From a virus, in IMG/VR virus record IMGVR_UViG_3300048837_000795, positions 1-64,000 of that record: a DNA stretch of 64,000 nucleotides. One strand, given 5' to 3'. Each line of letters starts with the position of its first letter. Position 1 is the first letter of the stretch. The notes below the pieces were generated by a model. It had not been told where the DNA came from. It did no database searches and saw nothing but the letters and a program-made list of their open reading frames with translations. Both the position numbers and the translations under genes were made by a program. Below, piece after piece: positions 14,941 to 21,394 of the stretch.

Positions 14941-16088
14941 CCATCGACACGAAACTGATCCTGCGCTCGATCGACCCGCGCCCTGGGTTTTTGCTCACCT
15001 GCTACCAGATGGAGCTCATGCAAGGCTACGTCCGCGAACTGGTCACCGCATATGAGGCCCAGGCGCAGCAGATCGAGGATCTGAAAGGGCAGTTGCCCAA
15101 ACGCGTATCTATCGCCGATGCATGGCCCGAAGAGTCGGAGTCGGTTCTGATCTTCCTGAACGGGGACGTTATACCGGCTTTCTGGCAGGAAGAGCAGGAA
15201 GGCGACTTTGAGAACGGCTACAAAAAATACCGTCAGTTCTATTACTGCCCCGACTGGGATAAATTCGAGCCGTTAGATGCTTATGGCTGTACGTTCGATT
15301 GGCAGGCGTTCCCAAAACCATCAGCCGGCGATCTAACCGACTATTCCCGCGCCCTGGCCAAAACTTACCCCTGGAAGGGCACCAGTCACCGCGCTGACGG
15401 CAATGCTGATGAGTTTGTCTGCATCCACTGCGGAGCAAGCATCGTAGATGACCCGGCGCAGTCTGAGCCGGAACACCACACAGATACCTGTATCTGGGCC
15501 AAAGCCGTGGCTTGCACGAAGGAAACGACCATGAAAAACAGATTGCTTGACCTGGTTGACCGCCTGGCAATGGCATGGATCAACCGCCGCATGGACCAGG
15601 AAGTTGCCGAGCTCAAGAAAGAGCCGGGTTACGAATCGATCCAGCTCCGCAAAGCCGAATTTGACGAAAACGGCTGGAGCATGGATATGGTGCACCGTGA
15701 CGTTGCCATCCTGGCAGCCAGCGCCGCCGAAATGCTCACGAAGCAAAACGCCAAAAACTATGTGCAGATGGTTATGTACCCAAAGGTTGATATGCAACCG
15801 GTTGAGGTCACCGTGCGCTGGTATTGGGGTGGGTTGACGCCGGCGCAATTAAACAGCCAGCTCCAGGATGAGCTGGACGCGGCAAAGGCTTTCCATCCGC
15901 GCGCGATGAAGCTGATCGGAAAACGTAAAAACTTTGTCGTGGTCGCTGAGGATGAGCCGTACTTTCCGACGGTTTACGCCCTGATCCGCGCCTACGAATT
16001 CTCCAATGGCCGCTGGACGGATGAAGATGAGCGTATCTATAGAGAGGCTATGCAAAAGGCAGGGGTTAGCGATGTGCCGACTGTATAA
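14937..16088 (+). CDS. Hypothetical protein with DUF551-like segment and zinc site, 383 aa
   Basis: ATG at 14937 overlaps the previous stop. The N-terminal third has a short coiled coil then a DUF551-like stretch (VLIFLNGDVIPAFWQEE, QFYYCPDW). A zinc-type module follows (FVCIHCGASIV, then EHHTDTC). The C-terminal half, helical then beta, may be a separate domain: MKNRLLDLVDRLAMAWINRR starts with its own internal ATG. It may be a fusion of two small phage genes. Function is unknown. Confidence 0.65.
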   Translation: MTIDTKLILRSIDPRPGFLLTCYQMELMQGYVRELVTAYEAQAQQIEDLKGQLPKRVSIADAWPEESESVLIFLNGDVIPAFWQEEQEGDFENGYKKYRQFYYCPDWDKFEPLDAYGCTFDWQAFPKPSAGDLTDYSRALAKTYPWKGTSHRADGNADEFVCIHCGASIVDDPAQSEPEHHTDTCIWAKAVACTKETTMKNRLLDLVDRLAMAWINRRMDQEVAELKKEPGYESIQLRKAEFDENGWSMDMVHRDVAILAASAAEMLTKQNAKNYVQMVMYPKVDMQPVEVTVRWYWGGLTPAQLNSQLQDELDAAKAFHPRAMKLIGKRKNFVVVAEDEPYFPTVYALIRAYEFSNGRWTDEDERIYREAMQKAGVSDVPTV

Positions 16089-16368
16089 GACCAAGAAGGG
16101 TGATTACGTCCGTCTATGCTACTACCACGGCAAGCGCAGGGGCGAGCGGATTCCGTTCTTTGATCTTCCAAAAGATATCGGTGATGATTTTATTTCCAGG
16201 CGCATCTTTCACATACCAAGAACCAAAGCAACGCTGAAAGTGATAAAACCATCTTACAACAAGGCACTGATGAAAAAAGAGCCTGTGCGCTGCCGGAAAT
16301 GTGGAGCGCCGATGAACCGGTCGAATTACGCAATCGGTATTTGTGACCTCTGCCAAAGGGGGAGATGA
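16072..16368 (+). CDS. Small zinc-ribbon protein, 98 aa
   Basis: ATG at 16072 lies inside the end of the previous gene. The basic body ends in a four-Cys ribbon (VRCRKCGAPMNRSNYAIG, then ICDLCQRG). It probably binds zinc and nucleic acid. Overlap with both neighbours shows coupling. Confidence 0.6.
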   Translation: MCRLYKTKKGDYVRLCYYHGKRRGERIPFFDLPKDIGDDFISRRIFHIPRTKATLKVIKPSYNKALMKKEPVRCRKCGAPMNRSNYAIGICDLCQRGR

Positions 16369-16790
16369 TGTGGCACAACACCTTCCCGACTAAACCTTAC
16401 GGCGCCCGCGGCATGTATTTCTACGAGGATATTCTCGCCGCCGGCATCCCAGAAACCGCAAAGCCGTACTGCTGCTATATCTGCACGATCATTTTCTACA
16501 AGCAGCCTTACAAAGTGGTCGACGGTGAGTTTGAGCGGTGGGGCGAGGCCGTCACGCGCTGGAATCTAATCGGGGAGCGCTGGACAGACCAGGACATGGG
16601 ATTCGGCTCGCTCGCCCCGCTGGTTTTGCACAACGGCCAGGTATACGAGCTGGCGACCGGGAACGTGATTTGGAAAGATGGCAAATGGGTAAATCAATGG
16701 ATCGGCTGGCGATTGCCTGCCGATGATAACAGAATAATCGAGCTCAAAAGGTTAGGCTGGGACCCATTCCAGCCAGGAGTGACGGAATGA
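16365..16790 (+). CDS. Hypothetical protein, 141 aa
   Basis: Rich in Trp and Tyr, with a Cys cluster (KPYCCYICTIIFYKQPY) and a beta-type end (VYELATGNVIWKDGKW). It overlaps the previous stop by 4 bp and the next start. No family is recognised. Confidence 0.6.
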   Translation: MMWHNTFPTKPYGARGMYFYEDILAAGIPETAKPYCCYICTIIFYKQPYKVVDGEFERWGEAVTRWNLIGERWTDQDMGFGSLAPLVLHNGQVYELATGNVIWKDGKWVNQWIGWRLPADDNRIIELKRLGWDPFQPGVTE

Positions 16791-16966
16791 ACGGGTTTGT
16801 TGTTTTCCTGGTAGTGGTGGTGATCATCCTTATTTTGGCGGCTCTGGCTGCCGTATTCGGTGGATTCCGGCAGGGGGCTGCGCGTGATGCCCAGATGCTG
16901 GCGCTGAACCATAAGAGCATGACGCCGGCCGAGTATGAAAAAGTGCGCCGGAATTACGAGGGGTAG
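16787..16966 (+). CDS. Small single-pass membrane protein, 59 aa
   Basis: ATG overlaps the upstream stop as ATGA. One N-terminal membrane helix (FVVFLVVVVIILILAALAAV) is followed by a short basic cytoplasmic-type tail (MTPAEYEKVRRNYEG). It lies in a run of three membrane-protein genes. Confidence 0.65.
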   Translation: MNGFVVFLVVVVIILILAALAAVFGGFRQGAARDAQMLALNHKSMTPAEYEKVRRNYEG

Positions 16967-16970
16967 ACCG

Positions 16971-17387
16971 ATGAACCCTATTTTACCAATCCTGATCCTG
17001 ATTGTAATTTTAATCTTCGTCAGCCTGTACGCCGGCAAGAAACAGCAGCGCGTCAAGCAGCTCGAAGCGAAGCTGAAACGCCAGCGAGTGGCGGCAGCCG
17101 CGAAGAAAGCGAAGGCTAAACGCCCCCGCCGCAAACTGTTCGGCCTGTTCACCCTGATGCTGCTGTTATCCGCATGCGGCGCGCGCGTGGAATACATCGA
17201 CCCTGCCGGCGCCTTTGTCTACCCGGTGGATGGGGTAGCGGTGCTGGTCACTGAGAGTGGTGAGTATACGCTCACCGGCGCGAGTCTGCCCGCCGGATGC
17301 TACCAGCTCGACCCGCCGGCAGCCGGCCAGACTCGCGGCGCTGCCTCGTGGGTGGACGCGGACAGCTGCAAGGATGGTGCGCAATGA
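16971..17387 (+). CDS. Membrane protein with internal lipobox-like motif, 138 aa
   Basis: An N-terminal membrane helix (ILPILILIVILIFVSLYAG) is followed by a strongly basic, helical segment (QLEAKLKRQRVAAAAKKAKA). A second hydrophobic run ends in LLLSAC, a lipobox. A beta-type domain with two Cys follows. The layout recalls a fused or nested spanin pair, or an internal start making a lipoprotein, but neither is shown. Confidence 0.6.
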   Translation: MNPILPILILIVILIFVSLYAGKKQQRVKQLEAKLKRQRVAAAAKKAKAKRPRRKLFGLFTLMLLLSACGARVEYIDPAGAFVYPVDGVAVLVTESGEYTLTGASLPAGCYQLDPPAAGQTRGAASWVDADSCKDGAQ

Positions 17388-17857
17388 GAGCGCTGATCTA
17401 CGCTTCCCCCATCCTCACTGCCGGCCTGGCCGCGTCCCTCTATGGATGGACCGCGCTGGACATTGGCACAATCGTCGGCCACTGCATGGCGTTCTTCTTT
17501 GCCTACCTGCTGGTCTTGCAGGTGATCACGCTCTTATTCCTGGGCCGGCTGGCCAGGGCGATGTATTTTCAGGCCGGCTTCGCCCCGGTCGCGCTCGGTA
17601 TGCTTACCCTGTTTGGCCTGCTGCTGGGTAAGGCCCTGAACGCGCCGCTGACAGCGCTTTACCAGACTACCGCACCCACGTCGGCGGCCTTCCAGCTGAC
17701 CAATGCGCTGTACGGGGTGGTTGGCATCGCCATGCTGCTGTGGCCAGTGGCGACCATCGTCTGGGCGATTGCCGTGCCGCACTGTGACGAGGCTGAGGCG
17801 GAGATGCTGGCAAAAGAGCGGGCGTGGTTGTCTAGGCCTGCACGAGCCCCTGAGTGA
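17384..17857 (+). CDS. Multi-pass membrane protein, 157 aa
   Basis: ATG at 17384 overlaps the previous stop. About four hydrophobic segments are visible: MRALIYASPILTAGLAASLY, CMAFFFAYLLVLQVITLLFL, a third around PVALGMLTLFGLLLGKAL, and YGVVGIAMLLWPVATIVWAI. It ends with a short charged tail whose codons form the terminator stem. Function is unknown. Confidence 0.65.
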   Translation: MRALIYASPILTAGLAASLYGWTALDIGTIVGHCMAFFFAYLLVLQVITLLFLGRLARAMYFQAGFAPVALGMLTLFGLLLGKALNAPLTALYQTTAPTSAAFQLTNALYGVVGIAMLLWPVATIVWAIAVPHCDEAEAEMLAKERAWLSRPARAPE

Positions 17858-17872
17858 TCAGGGGCTTTTTTA
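17845..17872 (+). terminator. Rho-independent terminator overlapping a stop codon
   Basis: AGCCCCTGA pairs with TCAGGGGCT around GTGA, followed by six T. The stop of the membrane-protein gene lies inside it. Confidence 0.85.
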
Positions 17873-17890
17873 TTCCAGGGTCATTTCAGA

Positions 17891-17922
17891 ACGGATAGTT
17901 GCAGTTTGTTCTATTTATCCGT
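17891..17922. repeat. Inverted repeat, possible operator
   Basis: ACGGATA and TATCCGT, 7 bp each, 18 bp apart, lie just upstream of the 17930-17956 promoter. Confidence 0.45.
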
Positions 17923-17929
17923 AACCCCT

Positions 17930-17976
17930 TGTATTGTTTGATTGCGTGTGTATAATATAAGCATACACACGCAATC
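17930..17976 (+). promoter_or_regulatory. Promoter with a perfect 14-bp inverted repeat around its -10 box
   Basis: TTGTAT (about 17929-17934) with roughly 16-bp spacing precedes a perfect TATAAT at 17951-17956. GATTGCGTGTGTAT (17940-17953) is inverted exactly at 17963-17976, so a dimeric regulator bound here would block the promoter. It drives 18002-18965. Confidence 0.75.
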
Positions 17977-18001
17977 AATAAAGCAAACAGGGAGATAACA
18001 A

Positions 18002-18346
18002 ATGGACGCACTAGAGGGTTTTGAACACAAGCACAACAATCAGATTACGCTCAATTCGAGCATCGGCAAGATCGAACTGACCTACCGCACGCACGACGGC
18101 GAAGCGCAGGAATGGAAAGAGGGGATGGGGAGCCTTTTCGAAACACTAGAGGATCTTCCATATGAAGAACCCGCCCGCAATCAGCCCTCCCATTTCCAGG
18201 CGGTACTCGTCAGCGAAGACAACAAAATCCGCTTTATGGCCCGCGAAACCACCGCAAGTGAAGCTATCAAATCGCTCTACAAACAGGAGGCGGTCAGCCG
18301 CTTCGAGGCTGAGTTTTACCCCCAGGGCGCTGAAATCAACTACTAA
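18002..18346 (+). CDS. Hypothetical protein, 114 aa
   Basis: ATG follows GGGAGATAACAA. The sequence is beta-rich then helical (NQITLNSSIGKIELTYRTHD, TASEAIKSLYKQEAV), ending in a short strand. It is first in an operon with a ribbon-helix-helix candidate and an HTH protein. No family is recognised. Confidence 0.6.
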   Translation: MDALEGFEHKHNNQITLNSSIGKIELTYRTHDGEAQEWKEGMGSLFETLEDLPYEEPARNQPSHFQAVLVSEDNKIRFMARETTASEAIKSLYKQEAVSRFEAEFYPQGAEINY

Positions 18347-18390
18347 AAATCTGCCCCGCTGGTCGGGCCAAAGTCCAGCAAGGATATTCG

Positions 18391-18732
18391 ATGACCCCAC
18401 GCGGTGGATCTGGCAGAGGGCAAGGGCGAAAGCCACGCGAAAACGCCAAACGGCACAACGTAATTTTAGAAAATGATGTCTGGGAATATCTCAGCAAAAC
18501 CAACGCATCGGCAGAGATCGAAAGGATTACCAGGATGGAAATGGAAAAGAAACACTTACTCGAATTGGCAGAGGCGATCTACTCAGAGGTCAGCGGCGCG
18601 GACAATAAGACGGAGCACGCCACCACGGTTGGGGAGATCTACGATTGGCTGTACGAGGGCGATGATGATTACGCGACTGCGGATCTGGCATACCTGGTGC
18701 GCGAGTGGCGTGCATACAACAGTGCAGAATGA
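18391..18732 (+). CDS. Putative ribbon-helix-helix DNA-binding protein, 113 aa
   Basis: The N terminus GGSGRGQGRKPRENAKRHNV is the Gly/Arg-rich head often found before small phage DNA-binding domains. A strand and helix (HNVILENDVWEYLSKTNA) fit a ribbon-helix-helix fold. The C-terminal half is acidic. RBS is AAGGATATTCG. It may bind the dyads upstream of the operon; that is inference. Confidence 0.55.
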   Translation: MTPRGGSGRGQGRKPRENAKRHNVILENDVWEYLSKTNASAEIERITRMEMEKKHLLELAEAIYSEVSGADNKTEHATTVGEIYDWLYEGDDDYATADLAYLVREWRAYNSAE

Positions 18733-18965
18733 GCGGGCGCCCAGACATCAAAAGCCTCAACCACGTGGCGCGCGTCATCGCCCTGCAGCGCGCCCGGCGC
18801 ATGGGGTGGCTGGAAGGCAGATCGCTCCAGGAGATTGGAGCGGAGCTGGGGGTGAATAGGTCAACGGTAATGCGCAATCTCCGCGACCTGGACGAAATCG
18901 AGGCACTGGCAGAGGAATACCTGACAGCACTTGGACCAAAGATCATCACCAAAGCCCCGGCATAG
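18729..18965 (+). CDS. Helix-turn-helix protein, 78 aa
   Basis: ATG overlaps the previous stop. A clear helix-turn-helix (SLQEIGAELGVNRSTVMRNL) is followed by a short helix. It resembles terminase-small-like or sigma-region-4-like HTH modules. It could be the autoregulator acting on the 17940-17976 dyad. The terminator stem lies in its last codons. Confidence 0.65.
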   Translation: MSGRPDIKSLNHVARVIALQRARRMGWLEGRSLQEIGAELGVNRSTVMRNLRDLDEIEALAEEYLTALGPKIITKAPA

Positions 18966-18981
18966 GCCCGGGGCTTTTTTT
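18953..18981 (+). terminator. Rho-independent terminator
   Basis: AGCCCCGG with CCGGGGCT around CATAGGC, then seven T. It is followed at once by motif A and motif B. Confidence 0.85.
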
Positions 18982-18994
18982 ATTCCCTATGCAA

Positions 18995-19015
18995 TTATCA
19001 AAGTAATCCGATAGA
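18995..19015 (+). promoter_or_regulatory. Motif A copy 3
   Basis: TTATCAAAGTAA, TC, CGATAGA. It sits between the terminator and motif B copy 5, heading the 19071 operon. Confidence 0.65.
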
Positions 19016-19017
19016 TC

Positions 19018-19054
19018 GCTTAATTTTTTGCGCCGAAACCGGTTTTAAGTACAC
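19018..19054 (+). promoter_or_regulatory. Motif B copy 5
   Basis: GCTTAA, TTTTTTGCGCC, GAAACCGGTTTTA, AGTACAC. It begins 2 bp after motif A copy 3, forming a tandem pair. Confidence 0.8.
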
Positions 19055-19070
19055 ACCAACGGAGGCGCAA

Positions 19071-20309
19071 ATGTTACAAACAACCGATCCAAAAACCAGT
19101 ATCTCCGACCTGACCGGCCTCGCGCCCGAGCAGATCGGCGCGCAGTATTTACAGGTTGACGTGCTCAAGCAGGAAGGCGTTTTGATCAACCTGGATATCG
19201 CCGGCAGCAGCATGTTTGTCTGCGGCGCAGACTGGGGCGAGCTGGGGGTGAGCGGCGACTCGACCCGCGCCGCGCGCATGACCCCGGGCCGCAAATTCCT
19301 ATACCCCAAAGCCGCGGTAAACAAAATCAACAGCGTGGTCACCAGCATGCGCCAGGCATTGGAGCGTTACTCCTACGACCTGACCGGCTTCCGGCCCTCG
19401 CGTTATATGCACTATAAGGTTTACGGCCACTGGCGCAAGGAATGGGACCAGCTCCTGGAGCGCTTCAACGCGGTCAAGGCGGAGCTGATCGCCATGCACG
19501 ACCAGGCGGTTGATGAGCTGGCCGACGAATTCCGCTCAATCGCCGCCGAGGCCTGGGCTGCCAACGGGCACCAGCCGCTCTTTTTCAAGGGCGTCAAATA
19601 CTCGGACCTGGACGAATTCACCGACGCGGTCGTGGCCCGAGTGCTGTCAAAGATGCCCGACGTGGAAACGATCGAGGCCGGCATGCACGCTGATTACCGC
19701 GTATCGATGCTCTACGGCCTGGAAGAGATTGCCCGGGCCGAGGCCAACGCTACCCGCATCCGCGAACAGGCCGAGGCTGAGCTGGCAAAGGCGAAGGACG
19801 AACAGCAAGCCGCGTACCTCAACAGCGCTATTCTCCAGGAGCAATACAACCACCAGGAACGTATGCTGCGGCTGGAAGAGCAGGAGAAAGAACTGGCGAT
19901 CGAGGCCATGATGCACGCCGAAGCTGAGCACGCTCGTGCTCAGCTGAAAGAAATCGTCAGCCCGTATCAAGAGGTATTCATCGCGCTGCGCAACCAGATC
20001 GCGCAGGACGCCACCGAGATGCTGGCCAGTGTCCAGAAGAACGGATTCTGTAAAGGAAAAATAGCTGAGCGGGGCAGGGGATTGCTTGACCTGTACGAGC
20101 TGATGACCATCGGCGAGGACGCCACGCTGCGGGGCCGGCTGGTCGAGCTGCGCAACGCCATCGGCACGATCGGCGATGACCGGCCCAAAGACGCTGCCCC
20201 GCGCGATACCGCGCAGGTTGTTTCCGCGCTGGAGTCGATCCGCGAACTGGCTCATTCAGCCGCGCAGGACCTGGCTGCCGGACCGTCAAGATTTTCATTT
20301 TTGGAATAA
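19071..20309 (+). CDS. Large coiled-coil protein, 412 aa, unknown function
   Basis: The N-terminal domain (about residues 1-170) includes LKQEGVLINLDIAGSSMFVC and a helix around SVVTSMRQALERYSYDLTGF; it faintly recalls DUF3150 proteins. The centre (about 225-300) is a long coiled coil rich in Glu, Ala and Gln (NATRIREQAEAELAKAKDEQ). The C terminus ends PSRFSFLE, echoed by PSRFALLE at the end of 27708-27998. RBS is GGAGGCGCAA behind the tandem A/B element, so high regulated expression is likely. Confidence 0.6.
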   Translation: MLQTTDPKTSISDLTGLAPEQIGAQYLQVDVLKQEGVLINLDIAGSSMFVCGADWGELGVSGDSTRAARMTPGRKFLYPKAAVNKINSVVTSMRQALERYSYDLTGFRPSRYMHYKVYGHWRKEWDQLLERFNAVKAELIAMHDQAVDELADEFRSIAAEAWAANGHQPLFFKGVKYSDLDEFTDAVVARVLSKMPDVETIEAGMHADYRVSMLYGLEEIARAEANATRIREQAEAELAKAKDEQQAAYLNSAILQEQYNHQERMLRLEEQEKELAIEAMMHAEAEHARAQLKEIVSPYQEVFIALRNQIAQDATEMLASVQKNGFCKGKIAERGRGLLDLYELMTIGEDATLRGRLVELRNAIGTIGDDRPKDAAPRDTAQVVSALESIRELAHSAAQDLAAGPSRFSFLE

Positions 20310-20319
20310 GGGGAATCGC

Positions 20320-20724
20320 ATGGACTATCCTGAAATCGCGTACGACGAAATCAAGCATTCCATCCCCGACGGCCTGGCCGAGCGGGTGCTGGCTGAGCTG
20401 CAAAAGCACGTCGGCAAGGATAACCGCATCTCACGCCTGGCGCTGGTCGAGTCTACCTGCAACGTGCATTTAGAGCGCTCAGCGCTGGCCAACAGCACCT
20501 ATGACCGGCAGGTGCGCCTCGTGCTGGATGAGCTGCAAGGGCGTTACCCGATTCTTTCATCCTCGGGCGCCGGCGGCTACTACTACGCATCCAGTGCCGA
20601 CGAAATCGCCGCGTATGCCGCTGAGCTCAACAGCCGGGCGATGAAGCTGCTCAACAAATCAAAGCGGTTGGTACGCCAGGCAAAGCGCTTCCAGCGCGAT
20701 GTGCAGATGGGGCTGGGGATATGA
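20320..20724 (+). CDS. Hypothetical protein with winged-helix-like fold, 134 aa
   Basis: The start at 20320 follows AAGGGGAATCGC; the longer frame overlaps the previous gene. The sequence alternates helices and a possible wing (ISRLALVESTCNVH, VRLVLDELQGRYPILSSSGA, GGYYYASSADEIAAYAAEL), as in small winged-helix phage proteins. The tail is basic (KSKRLVRQAKRFQR). DNA binding is plausible. Confidence 0.55.
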   Translation: MDYPEIAYDEIKHSIPDGLAERVLAELQKHVGKDNRISRLALVESTCNVHLERSALANSTYDRQVRLVLDELQGRYPILSSSGAGGYYYASSADEIAAYAAELNSRAMKLLNKSKRLVRQAKRFQRDVQMGLGI

Positions 20725-20909
20725 AAGACAAGATCCTCGAATACTGTTCAATCTGCGACGCGCCGCTGGACGCCGATAACTGCTACGGCACGGATGATTA
20801 CCCGCTCTGCCGTGAGCATCACGAAAAGTTTTATGACGCGGTCGATTTTATGTTAACGCTGTCTGGGCATGAAAAGGCAGCGCCGGTTCAGCTCAGCCTG
20901 GAGATTTAA
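20721..20909 (+). CDS. Small zinc-finger protein ending in a clamp-binding-like peptide, 62 aa
   Basis: A four-ligand site (EYCSICDAPL, then YPLCREHHEKF) fits a treble-clef or zinc ribbon. The last six residues, QLSLEI, match the QxxLxL/F hexapeptide by which bacterial proteins bind the DNA polymerase sliding clamp. This may be a clamp-tethered adaptor. It overlaps the previous gene by 4 bp. Confidence 0.6.
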   Translation: MKDKILEYCSICDAPLDADNCYGTDDYPLCREHHEKFYDAVDFMLTLSGHEKAAPVQLSLEI

Positions 20910-20911
20910 CC

Positions 20912-21148
20912 ATGACCCACAAAATGATCCTAGACACCCACACGCCCGACTCTGCCCCGCTTGAATTCTACTGCCCGACCTGCGGCCGGCGCATCCAGAT
21001 CACTACCCAGCCGGCCGGCAGAGTCGTGCTGGTGCCAGGCGACGCCAATGCCCAGCACGTGGGCGGCGTGGGCGTCGAGATCCAGGCCGAGATCACCGAC
21101 CCATATCTGGCAGTCTGGGAGGCGTATCTCAAGGATAAGCTGGCATGA
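20912..21148 (+). CDS. Small zinc-ribbon protein, 78 aa
   Basis: The CPTCGRR knuckle follows an acidic head. The second half is beta-type (AGRVVLVPGDANAQHVGGVG). Only one CxxC pair is seen, so metal binding may need dimerisation. It is coupled to its neighbours. Confidence 0.55.
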   Translation: MTHKMILDTHTPDSAPLEFYCPTCGRRIQITTQPAGRVVLVPGDANAQHVGGVGVEIQAEITDPYLAVWEAYLKDKLA

Positions 21149-21345
21149 TCTGCGCTGAGCGCAACCGGCTGATCGACAAAACCCGGGCCGATCCAAAGGC
21201 GATCAACGAGCTGCGCTCTCACATTGCCGGCTGCCCGGAGTGCCTGGATTTTATCCGGTCCTTTCCAGCCGATGGCCCGCCGCCGCCGGAAGAGCCAGAG
21301 CCTGGCCATGCGCCGGCGGTGATCGGGCAGATAGCCATCGAATAG
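21145..21345 (+). CDS. Mini anti-sigma-like zinc protein, 66 aa
   Basis: The HxxxCxxC signature (SHIAGCPECLDFI) is that of zinc-binding anti-sigma (zf-HC2/ZAS) domains, with a further Cys at residue 3. The rest is a helix and a Pro/Glu-rich tail, so it is much shorter than membrane anti-sigmas. In a phage with two sigma factors it may hold one of them in check. Assignment rests on the signature alone. Confidence 0.45.
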   Translation: MICAERNRLIDKTRADPKAINELRSHIAGCPECLDFIRSFPADGPPPPEEPEPGHAPAVIGQIAIE

Positions 21346-21380
21346 CTTAAGTTTTTGCCGCGAAACCGGTTTTAGATCAG
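21345..21380 (+). promoter_or_regulatory. Motif B copy 6
   Basis: GCTTAA, GTTTTTGCCGC, GAAACCGGTTTTA, GATCAG. The previous stop abuts its first base. Confidence 0.8.
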
Positions 21381-21394
21381 AGGAAAAATTACCT

